Assembly (NCBI RefSeq): GCF_029989365.1
Contig: NZ_JAPRAQ010000001.1
Location: forward strand, 186,001 to 250,000
Reading direction: 5' to 3'
DNA from: Bradyrhizobium sp. Arg816
GTDB taxonomy: Bacteria > Pseudomonadota > Alphaproteobacteria > Rhizobiales > Xanthobacteraceae
Length of the DNA stretch: 64,000 bases
Shown: positions 48,116-56,073 of the stretch, piece by piece
How the letters are laid out: each line of letters opens with the position of its first letter
Position numbering within the stretch: position 1 is the stretch's first letter
Notes under the pieces: model-generated
Told to the model about the DNA's origin: nothing
What the model saw: the letters and a program-made list of their open reading frames with translations, nothing else
Database searches by the model: none
Translations under genes and position numbers: made by a program

Positions 48116-48490
48116 ATGTCGCGCGCGAGCGTCAAATCGCTTCCCCAGCTGAGCCTGCGTATCGACCTCGACGGCGAGGATCGGATCGGGCCCGGCAAGA
48201 TCGAGCTGTTGGAGCAGATCCGCGAGCACGGCTCGATCTCGGGGGCCGGCCGCGCCATGGACATGTCCTACAAGCGCGCCTGGGACCTGGTCGACGAGAT
48301 CAACCGCATCTGCGGACATGCCGCGGTCGAACCGCAGGCCGGCGGCAAGAACGGCGGCGGCGCGATGCTGACGCCTTTCGGCGAGAAACTTGTTGCGCGC
48401 TACCGCAAGATCGAGCGCGATGCCGCCCGCGCGGTGCACAAGGAGCTGGAAGCGCTCAGGAGCGACATCGCCCGTTCCCGGAAATCGTGA
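48116..48490 (+). CDS. Single-domain ModE-type regulator
   Basis: The 124-aa protein is only the ModE N-terminal winged-helix domain: IGPGKIELLEQIREHGSISGAGRAMDMSYKRAWDLVDEIN, here split as IGPGKIELLEQIREHGS and ISGAGRAMDMSYKRAWDLV, then GGAMLTPFGEKLVARY. It lacks Mop domains, so it cannot bind molybdate the E. coli way and may need a partner or sense through another protein. It is the best candidate in this window for binding the five dyads. It follows the methyltransferase after 112 nt. Confidence 0.82.
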   Translation: MSRASVKSLPQLSLRIDLDGEDRIGPGKIELLEQIREHGSISGAGRAMDMSYKRAWDLVDEINRICGHAAVEPQAGGKNGGGAMLTPFGEKLVARYRKIERDAARAVHKELEALRSDIARSRKS

Positions 48491-48538
48491 ACCGGCGGGC
48501 GCGCGTGGGCGGGGAGCAACCCGGCCGCCGGCGGCTCG

Positions 48539-49525
48539 CTATTGCATCCAGCGTGGCAGGGGCAGATTTTTCTTGCGCAGGAATTCCGGGTTGAACAGCT
48601 TGGATTGATAGCGCTGTCCGCCATCTGCGAGGATGGTCACGATGGTTTTGCCTGGACCGAGGTCGCGCGCAAGTCGCATGGCTCCGACGATATTGATCGC
48701 GCTTGAGCCGCCCAACACCAGTCCTTCATGCTCGATCAGGTCGAACAGAACAGGCAAGGCTTCCTCGTCCGTAATCCGATAGGCCATATCGATCGGCGTA
48801 CCTTCGAGGTTCCTGGTGACACGGACTTGCCCGATCCCTTCGGTGATGGAGTCTCCCTCTGTCGTCAGCTCGCCTTTGGTGAACCAATTGTAGAGAGCGG
48901 CCCCCATGGGATCGCTGAGCGCAATCTTGATGCCGGGATTTCGTTCCTTGAGGGCCCGCGCGATCCCACCCAAGGTACCGCCGCTCCCAACGGCACATGT
49001 GAAGCCGTCTATTCGTCCATTCGTCTGCTGCCAGATCTCAGGACCGGTCGTGCGATAGTGTCCCTCCCGATTGGCGACATTGTCGAACTGATTGGCCCAG
49101 AAAGCGCCGAGCTCCTCGGCGAGCTGACCGGAATAGCGCGCGTAATGACCCGGATTGGAATAGGGTACGGCAGGCACCAGACGCAGGTCGGCACCGCACA
49201 GCCGCAACATGTCCTTTTTCTCCTGACTTTGGGTATCAGGCATCACGATCACGCTTCGATAGCCGCGTGCATTCGCCACGAGTGCTATGCCGATTCCGAC
49301 ATTGCCGGCTGTTCCTTCGACGATGACGCCTCCTGGCCCAAGCTTGCCGCATCGCTCGGCATCGTTGATCATGGCCAGCGCCGCGCGATCCTTGATCGAG
49401 CCGCCGGGATTGAGAAATTCGGCCTTGCCATAGATCTCGCAACCCGTGGCCTCCGACGCCATTCGCAGCCTGATCAATGGCGTGTTGCCGATAGCGTCCA
49501 GGAAGCCCGTTCGAACATCGCTCAT
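48539..49525 (-). CDS. cysK: Cysteine synthase / O-acetylserine sulfhydrylase
   Basis: The 328-aa PLP enzyme makes L-cysteine from O-acetylserine and sulfide. It has NPGGSIKDRAAL with the PLP Lys, EGTAGNVGIG for the substrate loop, and AVGSGGTLGG for phosphate binding. In the loop the usual TSGNTG is TAGNVG, so a cystathionine-synthase-like or other beta-replacement role is possible. I used the ATG at 49525. Its codon choice looks slightly less GC-biased than its neighbours. It converges on the ModE-type gene. Confidence 0.85.
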   Translation of the reverse strand: MSDVRTGFLDAIGNTPLIRLRMASEATGCEIYGKAEFLNPGGSIKDRAALAMINDAERCGKLGPGGVIVEGTAGNVGIGIALVANARGYRSVIVMPDTQSQEKKDMLRLCGADLRLVPAVPYSNPGHYARYSGQLAEELGAFWANQFDNVANREGHYRTTGPEIWQQTNGRIDGFTCAVGSGGTLGGIARALKERNPGIKIALSDPMGAALYNWFTKGELTTEGDSITEGIGQVRVTRNLEGTPIDMAYRITDEEALPVLFDLIEHEGLVLGGSSAINIVGAMRLARDLGPGKTIVTILADGGQRYQSKLFNPEFLRKKNLPLPRWMQ

Positions 49526-49682
49526 CGCTTGCCCACCTCCACGCGCCCACAACTTTAGGCTGGCGAACAGGCAATGCGATTCTGTAGTTCAGGCGACGCG
49601 TGCAATATTTTCGGCGCTCGACCGGCCCAATCGGCAATTCCATTCTCAGACCGCGTTTTATTGGCGCCTTTGGCCCAAGCCG

Positions 49683-50060
49683 CTAGTTCGGCCGCACCGA
49701 CATTTCCGGCATCGGCTGGGTCAGCGCTTCGCCGAGCAGGCTCTGCTCGGCTTTCGGGATCGAGAAGCGCACCTTGAAGCCGTCCTCGGTCTGAAGCGTG
49801 ATGATGCGCTGGGTCGTATCGGTCGCCTGCTCGATCGCCCAGGACGCCAACGGATAGGCGTAGCGCAGGCTCTGGTCGCCGTAGCGGGCCTTCAGCGCCG
49901 CCTCGAGCAGCCCGGGCAGCGTCATGATGAGCGCGCCGACCTGGTTGAGCGAGACGCTGACCGCAGCAGGGTTGCCCGCCAGATCCTCGAAGCCCAGCGA
50001 GATCGCGCCGCCGTCGGACGCCACCTCGCAGGTCGTGAGCTGCCTCACCTTGATTTCCAT
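49683..50060 (-). CDS. Unknown protein under a ModE-type box
   Basis: The 125-aa product begins MEIKVRQLTTCEVASDGGAI and is mostly predicted beta strands, followed by a helical segment around LPGLLEAAL. It has no signal peptide or membrane helix. I recognise no family. I chose the ATG at 50060; the earlier ATG (50093) lies inside ModE-type box e. It is divergent from the fourth aldehyde dehydrogenase, and each has its own box, which suggests joint control. Confidence 0.6.
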   Translation of the reverse strand: MEIKVRQLTTCEVASDGGAISLGFEDLAGNPAAVSVSLNQVGALIMTLPGLLEAALKARYGDQSLRYAYPLASWAIEQATDTTQRIITLQTEDGFKVRFSIPKAEQSLLGEALTQPMPEMSVRPN

Positions 50061-50081
50061 CGCCAGTCCCGGAACACGGTT

Positions 50082-50105
50082 CGCTATATTCATTACGATA
50101 TATCG
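50082..50105. promoter_or_regulatory. ModE-type operator d
   Basis: CGCTATAT-N8-ATATATCG, 8-8-8 architecture. It is 21 nt upstream of the start of the leftward unknown gene. Confidence 0.72.
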
Positions 50106-50178
50106 ATATCTCCACCCGCGTCCAGCCCTGCTTTTCTGGAATTGATCGAGCCGGCCACCATGGCCGGTTCGGCGAAGT

Positions 50179-50202
50179 CGTGATATATAGTTCGATATAA
50201 CG
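50179..50202. promoter_or_regulatory. ModE-type operator e
   Basis: CGTGATAT-N8-ATATAACG, 8-8-8 architecture. It is 40 nt upstream of the start of the fourth aldehyde dehydrogenase. The centres of this box and the neighbouring one are 97 nt apart. Confidence 0.72.
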
Positions 50203-50242
50203 AGGCCCGAACGGCCCGTTTCTGCAAGGGAGCGCAAAGCCA

Positions 50243-51652
50243 ATGAGTGACTACAATCTTCTCATCGACGGCAAGATGGTGCCCGGCGACCAGACCATGC
50301 CGGTTCTCAATCCCGCGACCGAAGAGGTGCTGGCGCAGTGTCCGCGTGCCTCGAAGGCGCAGCTTGATGCTGCCGTCGCCGCGGCGAAGGCCGCCTTCCC
50401 GGCCTGGGCCGCGACCCCGATGGCGGAACGCCGCAAGCTCGTGAACAAGATGGCCGACGTCATCGAGGCCAATTCGGGCGAGCTCGCCCACATCCTCACC
50501 AGCGAGCAAGGCAAGCCGCTTGGCGACGCCACCGGCGAAGTTTTGGGGATGGCCGCGTTCTTCCGCTACCTCAGCTCGCTCGAATTGCCGATGAAGGTGA
50601 TCGAGGATTCCGGTGACCGCAAGGTAGAAGCCTATCGCCGCCCGCTCGGCGTCGTCGGCGCCATCATTCCCTGGAACTATCCGCTCCTGATCCTCAGCTT
50701 CAAGCTGCCATCGGCGCTGCTCGCCGGCAATACGCTGGTGGTGAAGCCGGCGCCGACCACGCCGCTCGCGACCCTGCGCTTCGCCGAGCTGATCAAGGAC
50801 GTCCTGCCGAAGGGCGTCCTCAACTTCATCACCGACGCCAACGATCTCGGCGGCGAGATGACCAAGCATCCTGATATCCGCAAGATCTCGTTCACCGGTT
50901 CCTCCGCCACGGGACAGAAGGTGATGGCGAGCGCGGCGCAGACGCTCAAGCGCATCACGCTCGAGCTCGGCGGCAACGACGCCGGTATCGTGCTCGACGA
51001 CGTCGACCCGAAGAAGGTCGCGCCCGGCATCTTCGAGGGCGCATTCCAGAACTCCGGTCAGGTCTGCCTCGCCATCAAGCGGCTCTATGTCCACGAGTCC
51101 GTCTATGACGAGCTCTGCAACGAGTTGGTCGCGATCGCCAAGAGCACGGTGGTCGACGACGGCGCCAAGCAGGGCACCAAGCTCGGGCCGCTGCAGAACA
51201 AGATGCAGTACGAGAAGGTGAAGACGTTCCTCGAGGACGCCCGCAAGAACGGCAAGGTGGTCGCCGGCGGTTCGGCGATGGACCGTCCCGGCTATTTCAT
51301 CGAGCCGACCATCGTGCGCGACATCCAGGAAGGCTCCAAGCTGGTCGACGAAGAGCAGTTCGGCCCCGTGCTGCCGCTGATCAAGTATTCCGACAAGAAC
51401 GACGCGATCCGCCGCGCCAACGCCACCACCTACGGCCTCGGCGCTTCGGTCTGGTCGTCCGACATCAAGCGCGCGCACGAGGTCGCAACGCAGCTCGAGT
51501 CCGGCACGGTCTGGATCAACAAGCACCTCGACATGGCCCCGCACATCCCGTTCGGCGGCGCCAAGCAGTCGGGCATCGGCACCGAATTCGCCGAGGAAGG
51601 TCTCGCCGAATTCACCCAGCTCCAGATCATCAACGGCCCGCCCGCGGCCTGA
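50243..51652 (+). CDS. NAD-dependent aldehyde dehydrogenase (fourth)
   Basis: The 469-aa ALDH has PWNYPLLILSFKLPSALLAG, FTGSSATGQKVM, TLELGGNDAG with the general base, and FQNSGQVCLAIKR with the catalytic Cys. It is distinct in sequence from the other three in the window and resembles general short-to-aromatic aldehyde dehydrogenases; the substrate is unknown. AAGGGAG precedes the ATG. A DUF2478 gene follows after 67 nt. The ModE-type box 40 nt upstream suggests control by molybdate state. Confidence 0.92.
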   Translation: MSDYNLLIDGKMVPGDQTMPVLNPATEEVLAQCPRASKAQLDAAVAAAKAAFPAWAATPMAERRKLVNKMADVIEANSGELAHILTSEQGKPLGDATGEVLGMAAFFRYLSSLELPMKVIEDSGDRKVEAYRRPLGVVGAIIPWNYPLLILSFKLPSALLAGNTLVVKPAPTTPLATLRFAELIKDVLPKGVLNFITDANDLGGEMTKHPDIRKISFTGSSATGQKVMASAAQTLKRITLELGGNDAGIVLDDVDPKKVAPGIFEGAFQNSGQVCLAIKRLYVHESVYDELCNELVAIAKSTVVDDGAKQGTKLGPLQNKMQYEKVKTFLEDARKNGKVVAGGSAMDRPGYFIEPTIVRDIQEGSKLVDEEQFGPVLPLIKYSDKNDAIRRANATTYGLGASVWSSDIKRAHEVATQLESGTVWINKHLDMAPHIPFGGAKQSGIGTEFAEEGLAEFTQLQIINGPPAA

Positions 51653-51719
51653 TCGGAAAGCCGGGGCCGCGGCGGAAGCGTCGCGGCCCCAATTCTCTGC
51701 CGTCAAACGGAGGCGGACC

Positions 51720-52271
51720 ATGTTCGATGCGCAATGCGACCTCGCCGCCCTCGTCTACGAGGTGCATCAGGACCCCGACGCGGTCCTGCGCAGCTTCGCG
51801 GCGGATCTCAACGCGCGTGGCTGTCGCGTCGTCGGCATGGTTCAGGCCGGCCAATGCGCGGATTCGAGCCTGTCGGCGGTGCTGCTTCACAGCGGCGAGA
51901 CGCTTCTGCTCGCGCAGGATTTCGATCCGGCCGCGCGCGGCTGCCGTCTCGATCTCGCGCGGCTGCAAAATGCGGGGATGCGGATCGCGGACGCGCTTTC
52001 GCATGGCGCCGATCTCCTCATCATCAACCGCTTCGGCAAGCGCGAGCGCGACGGCAAGGGCCTGTCCCATCTGATCGAACGCGCGCTCGACGCCGACATT
52101 CCCGTGGTGATCGCGGTCGGCAGAGACCATTTCGCCGACTGGATCAAGTTTGCCGGCGGCATGAGCGTCAGGCTCGGCTGCGAGCGCGACGCGCTGGAGG
52201 CGTGGTGGCGGAGCATCTCCACAAGCAACGCGCGGCTTGACGTTGGATCACTGTGCGAAATTCTGAAGTGA
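51720..52271 (+). CDS. DUF2478-family protein
   Basis: The 183-aa protein has the DUF2478 pattern: LAALVYEVHQDPDAVLRSFAADL at the start (here without a P-loop), RGCRVVGMVQ, GADLLIINRFGKRERDGKGL and IPVVIAVGRDHFADWIKFAGG. As I recall, family members have been annotated as molybdenum-transport ATPases or found near molybdenum genes, which fits this context, though no activity is shown. GGAGG lies upstream of the ATG. It follows the fourth aldehyde dehydrogenase. Confidence 0.75.
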   Translation: MFDAQCDLAALVYEVHQDPDAVLRSFAADLNARGCRVVGMVQAGQCADSSLSAVLLHSGETLLLAQDFDPAARGCRLDLARLQNAGMRIADALSHGADLLIINRFGKRERDGKGLSHLIERALDADIPVVIAVGRDHFADWIKFAGGMSVRLGCERDALEAWWRSISTSNARLDVGSLCEILK

Positions 52272-52372
52272 ACGATCTGAGCCTGCCGGACTCGCGTACT
52301 TGTCCGTGAAGTCCTCAGAACATCGCGCCGGCTCGCCCTGTCGCCACCGCGCAGGCAGTAGTTTCCCGGAAT

Positions 52373-53395
52373 ATGGCCGACGGTCGGGCCTCTGATACGC
52401 TTCTGCGGATTCAACCCGCTCACCCCCGACATGCCTGGGTTCCCGAAATGCCGGTACGTCGGCTAAAACCATCGCGCGTCCTCGGCGTCGAGCGCTTCTC
52501 GGACTTCGACGATTTTCGCGCCAACGAGGTGCTCGGACTCGGCATCAGCACGCCACTCCGTCCGCGGGAATTCTCGCTGTCTCGCGCCATCCTGCCGCTC
52601 CGCGACGGGCTCTTCGTGCTCCAGCGCTCCTTCGCACGGCGGTATGAGGCCGAGATCGGCACGGACAACGGCCTCGGCCTCGTTGTTCCCCTGACCTTTC
52701 ACTCCATCGCCAATGGCCACGAGGTCGATAGTTCGATGATCGCCGTCATGCGCGGCAAAACTGCCGTAGAAGCGATCGAGCATCATCCCAACATTTACCT
52801 GATGCTGCGCTTCAACTCGGACATGCGCCATCGCGGTTGGGCGGATTTCGACACCAGCCTCGCCTATGTTCGCGCGCAGGACGATCCGATGACGCGCCTG
52901 CGCGCCGCTATCCTGGAGATGTTCTCGCTGGCATCGGCGTCCAACGATCCCCGGCAATTCGAGGCGCTCAACCGCCCGATCCAGGAAACGCTGCTTGCCG
53001 GCCTCGACGCTGCCCTGCTGCCATCAGGCGCACGCAGCGCCCGCCCCGGTTCATTCGACAAGCACCGCAAGCTGATCGCCCATCTCGACGACGTCGTTGC
53101 GCTGTTCGGCAGCAAGCCTCTCTACAGCGACGACCTCTCCGCCGCGCTTGGCGTCTCCGTGCGCACGCTCCAGACCGCGACGCGCGCGGTGCACGGCGTG
53201 AGCCTGCATCACTATCTGCGTCTCAAGCGGCTATGGTCGACCCGCATTCAGCTCATGACCGGAAGCGCCGGACTGAGTGTCAAGGCCGCGGCGCTCGGCA
53301 ACGGCTTCTGGCATCTCGGCGACTTCTCGCGGGGCTACAAGATGACGTTCGGCGAGGCGCCATCCGAGACGCTGGCGCGGGGCCGTCGCCTCTAG
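52373..53395 (+). CDS. AraC-family transcriptional regulator
   Basis: The 340-aa protein ends in an AraC-type double helix-turn-helix: LSAALGVSVRTLQTATRAVHGVSLHHYLRLKRL and AALGNGFWHLGDFSRGYKMTFGEAPSETL. The first 220 residues resemble the sensor domain of ethanolamine/aldehyde-type AraC regulators (COG2207), but the effector is unknown. The start could be 52373 or the ATG at 52448; neither has a clear Shine-Dalgarno sequence. It follows the aldehyde dehydrogenase-DUF2478 pair and could regulate it. Confidence 0.85.
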   Translation: MADGRASDTLLRIQPAHPRHAWVPEMPVRRLKPSRVLGVERFSDFDDFRANEVLGLGISTPLRPREFSLSRAILPLRDGLFVLQRSFARRYEAEIGTDNGLGLVVPLTFHSIANGHEVDSSMIAVMRGKTAVEAIEHHPNIYLMLRFNSDMRHRGWADFDTSLAYVRAQDDPMTRLRAAILEMFSLASASNDPRQFEALNRPIQETLLAGLDAALLPSGARSARPGSFDKHRKLIAHLDDVVALFGSKPLYSDDLSAALGVSVRTLQTATRAVHGVSLHHYLRLKRLWSTRIQLMTGSAGLSVKAAALGNGFWHLGDFSRGYKMTFGEAPSETLARGRRL

Positions 53396-53415
53396 GTGCC
53401 GCCGCGATCGCACGC

Positions 53416-54000
53416 TCAGCCGTGAGGGGCCGCCTTGCGGTGCCCGCTCTCGCTGAGACGGTCGACCCAGGCGATACCGATCGCGGAAATGATGAAGGTC
53501 AGGTGGATCAGGACCTGCCACATCACGCCGGACTCGGTGAAATTGCTGCGCGTGGTGCCGAGATTGCCGGCCTCGATGAAGGTCCTGAGCAGCGAGATCG
53601 AGGAAATGCCGATGATCGCCATCGCGAGCTTGATCTTCAAAACGCTGGCATTGACGTGGCTCAGCCATTCCGGCTCGTCTGGATGGCCGTTCAGGTTCAG
53701 CCGCGACACGAAGGTCTCGTAGCCGCCGACGATCACCATGACCAGCAGGTTCGAGATCATGACGACGTCGATCAGTCCGAGCACGACCAGCATGATCTGC
53801 TGCTCGCTGGCGTCGAACGAGTGCGCGACCAGGTGCCAGAGCTCTTTCAGGAACAGCAGCACATAGACGCCCTGCGCGACGATGAGGCCGACATAGAGCG
53901 GCACTTGCAGCCAGCGCGAGCCAAAGATGAGTTGGGCGAATGGACCGATTTTCGGTCGCGGCCCGGCGTGCGCCGAAGGTGCTTTGGGTTCAGACGTCAT
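53416..54000 (-). CDS. YqhA/TIGR00645-family membrane protein
   Basis: The 194-aa protein has three or four helices ([80 protein letters not shown]) and the YqhA features [10 protein letters not shown] and [15 protein letters not shown]. Its function is unknown in all organisms. It is the last gene of a terB-like, membrane protein, terC-like operon, 34 nt after the TerC-like gene. Confidence 0.85.
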   Translation of the reverse strand: MTSEPKAPSAHAGPRPKIGPFAQLIFGSRWLQVPLYVGLIVAQGVYVLLFLKELWHLVAHSFDASEQQIMLVVLGLIDVVMISNLLVMVIVGGYETFVSRLNLNGHPDEPEWLSHVNASVLKIKLAMAIIGISSISLLRTFIEAGNLGTTRSNFTESGVMWQVLIHLTFIISAIGIAWVDRLSESGHRKAAPHG

Positions 54001-54034
54001 GGATCACTCCGGATTGCAGGCAGGAATTGTCGCC

Positions 54035-54670
54035 TCAGAGACTCGCGATGACGGGCGCGAGCTCGAGCGAACCGCGATAGATCATCTCGAAGGCGACGTA
54101 AACGATGATGGCGAGACCGACATAGGCGATCCAGCGCTGCTTCTGCAACACCCGGCCGAGCAGATCGGCGGCGACGCCCATCATCGCGACCGACAGCAAC
54201 AGTCCGAACGCGAGGATGTAGGGATGCTCGCGCGCGGCGCCCGCGACCGCGAGCACGTTGTCGAGAGACATCGAGACGTCGGCGGCGACGATCTGCAACG
54301 CCGCCTGCCCGAAGGTCTTGCGCCGCGCCGGTGCGCTGCCCGCGTTGCCGCCATGGCTTAACGCGAGCTCGGTATGCGCGGACTGCTCGCGCAGCTCGCG
54401 CCACATCTTCCAGCACACCCACAGCAGCAGCACGCCGCCGGCGAGCAGCAGGCCGATCACTTGCAGGAGCTGGGTCGCGACCCCTGCAAACACGATACGC
54501 AAGGCTGTGGCGGCGACGATGCCGACGACGATCGCACGGCGGCGCTGCTCGGCCGGCAGGCCGGCGGCGGCAAGGCCGATGACGACGGCGTTGTCGCCGG
54601 CGAGCACGAGGTCGATCAGGATAACCTGGAGCAGCGCGGTCAGCGCGTCGGCGGTGATGAATTCAGTCAT
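54035..54670 (-). CDS. TerC-family integral membrane protein
   Basis: The 211-aa protein has about seven helices and the two TerC signatures LVLAGDNAVVIGLAA and ADVSMSLDNVLAVAGAA, whose intramembrane Asp-Asn pairs are thought to bind a metal ion. The family includes manganese exporters and tellurite-resistance proteins; the specific metal here is not known. Its ATG overlaps the stop of the upstream gene by 4 nt, and YqhA follows. The TerB-like gene heads the same operon. Confidence 0.87.
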   Translation of the reverse strand: MTEFITADALTALLQVILIDLVLAGDNAVVIGLAAAGLPAEQRRRAIVVGIVAATALRIVFAGVATQLLQVIGLLLAGGVLLLWVCWKMWRELREQSAHTELALSHGGNAGSAPARRKTFGQAALQIVAADVSMSLDNVLAVAGAAREHPYILAFGLLLSVAMMGVAADLLGRVLQKQRWIAYVGLAIIVYVAFEMIYRGSLELAPVIASL

Positions 54671-55029
54671 GATTGATCATTTTTCGATGCAGACGGATCG
54701 AGCCATTGCGGCTTCTTCCGCTCGACCCAATCCAGGACCTTGGAGCGCGAGGCGCGCAACGCCGGGACGTCTTCGGCGAGCAGTGCGAGGCCGAGCGGCA
54801 GCATCCAGACTCCGAGCACCGGCAGGAAGGAGAGCACGCCGCCAATGATGAGCAACGCGCCCGACGGGATCCTCACCCAGCGGCTGGACGGTTTGAGCAG
54901 ATAGGTGACGGTGTTGCCCATGCGCGGCGGCAGGCGGCGGACGAGCTTGTCGAGACGCGGATCGCCACCGGCCATCTGGCCGGTGGTGCCCGCGTTTCCT
55001 GTCGTACGCTCGTCCGATGCTGCACTCAT
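54667..55029 (-). CDS. Small membrane protein, PGPGW-like
   Basis: The 120-aa protein has a cytoplasmic N-terminus of about 55 residues and a hydrophobic hairpin (GALLIIGGVLSFLPVLGVW, then MLPLGLALLAEDV), like PGPGW-type putative transmembrane proteins. AGGAG lies 5 nt before the ATG at 55029. It starts 2 nt after the TerB-like stop and overlaps the TerC-like start by 4 nt, so the three are translated together. Confidence 0.75.
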   Translation of the reverse strand: MSAASDERTTGNAGTTGQMAGGDPRLDKLVRRLPPRMGNTVTYLLKPSSRWVRIPSGALLIIGGVLSFLPVLGVWMLPLGLALLAEDVPALRASRSKVLDWVERKKPQWLDPSASKNDQS

Positions 55030-55031
55030 GC

Positions 55032-55505
55032 TCACTCCTGCGTGGCGGCGCGCCGTTCAGTGCCTGCGCTGCCCGGCGCCACCGGCTTTGCGCGCGGCAG
55101 CACCAGCGTCAGCAGGCGCAACAGCTTGATCGCCTGCACCTCATGGGGATGCACGTCCTCGTCCGCAGCCGCGACGCGCTCCGACAGTTCCATCAAATTG
55201 GCCGACAGCGGCAGGTCCGAGACCGGACGCAACGTGTCGATCACCACATTGGCAAAGTCGGGCTCCTCGAGCCGTTCCGCCAGTTCGTCGAATATTGCAA
55301 ACAGCCGGTCGTCGCTCATGTGCGGCGCCAGTCCGCGATCCCTGATGAAGCGGATCACCTCGTCGCGCTCGACCGGCGAAACGCGCCGGTCGGCGACGGC
55401 GACGAGCGCGCCGGCAATCACCAACGCGACCGCGGCCTGCTCGTTCAGCCTGGACGGTTCCGTGATCTCGATTTCGGTCGGATTTGAAGTGGCGGCGTCG
55501 GACAT
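55032..55505 (-). CDS. TerB-family (tellurite-resistance-like) protein
   Basis: The 157-aa cytoplasmic protein is mostly helical. LVIAGALVAVADRRVSPVERDEVIRFI and ERVAAADEDVHPHEVQAIKLL are the two halves of a TerB-type domain, each with an acidic patch that can bind divalent ions. It heads the operon with the PGPGW-like, TerC-like and YqhA genes, so it probably acts with the TerC-like membrane protein. Confidence 0.82.
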   Translation of the reverse strand: MSDAATSNPTEIEITEPSRLNEQAAVALVIAGALVAVADRRVSPVERDEVIRFIRDRGLAPHMSDDRLFAIFDELAERLEEPDFANVVIDTLRPVSDLPLSANLMELSERVAAADEDVHPHEVQAIKLLRLLTLVLPRAKPVAPGSAGTERRAATQE

Positions 55506-55794
55506 CGTAGCTCCCTTACGTTGCGAAATGACCGCGCGGAGCTGCGATGGGGACGATTGGTCGGAGGAAACAGAGAAGGCCCGACGATCGGCCGATCCAT
55601 CGCATTCGCGCGGGACAGGTCATCCGACATCGCGAGGTTTTGCCGACATGGTCGGCGTCCTCGCCAGAGGGGCCCGGATTCTTGTTCGTCTCAGACATAA
55701 AGATGGGGTCGCCGGAATCAAGCCAACGAGACTGCGACCAGCCGCCGCATCGGGTTCCATGACACTATGTTTGGTTAAGCAATAGTGCGCGTCT

Positions 55795-55936
55795 CTCCGT
55801 GTCCCGGACGCGCTGCAACGCCCTTCGCGTTGCTGCGCAGAGCCGGGACCCGGAAGGCCACGCATTCCGCCGCAATATCGACCCCGGCTCAGCAGCGTAC
55901 CGCCGAAGAGGCGCTACGCTGCGTCCGGGGCACGAG
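55795..55936. repeat. 142-bp element with imperfect terminal inverted repeats
   Basis: The left end (CTCCGTGTCCCGGACGCGCT) is an imperfect inverted copy of the right end (ACGCTGCGTCCGGGGCACGAG without its last base). Inside the left part is a hairpin, GCAACGC pairing with GCGTTGC (55815-55833) and GTCCCGG pairing with CCGGGAC (55801-55849). It looks like a short MITE-like or BIME-like element without coding capacity. Confidence 0.7.
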
Positions 55937-55967
55937 ACCGCCGTTTGGCGCGCAACTGCATCAGCAT

Positions 55968-56047
55968 CGTCATTGCGAGCGCAGCGAAGCAATCCAGAAT
56001 CTTTCCGCCGCGGCAGCCTGGATTGCTTCGCTGCGCTCGCAATGACG
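55968..56047. repeat. Perfect 30-bp inverted repeat with a 20-nt loop
   Basis: Bases 55968-55997 are the exact reverse complement of 56018-56047; the arms begin CGTCATTGCGAGCGCAGCG. The 80-nt whole could fold into one long hairpin, 27 nt downstream of the stop of the NTF2-like gene. It has no coding capacity and looks like a dispersed palindromic element. Confidence 0.9.
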
Positions 56048-56073
56048 GAGTGTGGGGCGACAGCGTCGCTCCT

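Larger units (their letters stand above)
55506..56073. other. 568-nt intergenic region rich in repeats
   Basis: No supportable gene lies here. Bases 55795-55936 and 55968-56047 are two palindromic elements listed separately. The 55506-55794 part should hold the promoter of the TerB operon; I see no clear motif in it. Confidence 0.7.
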
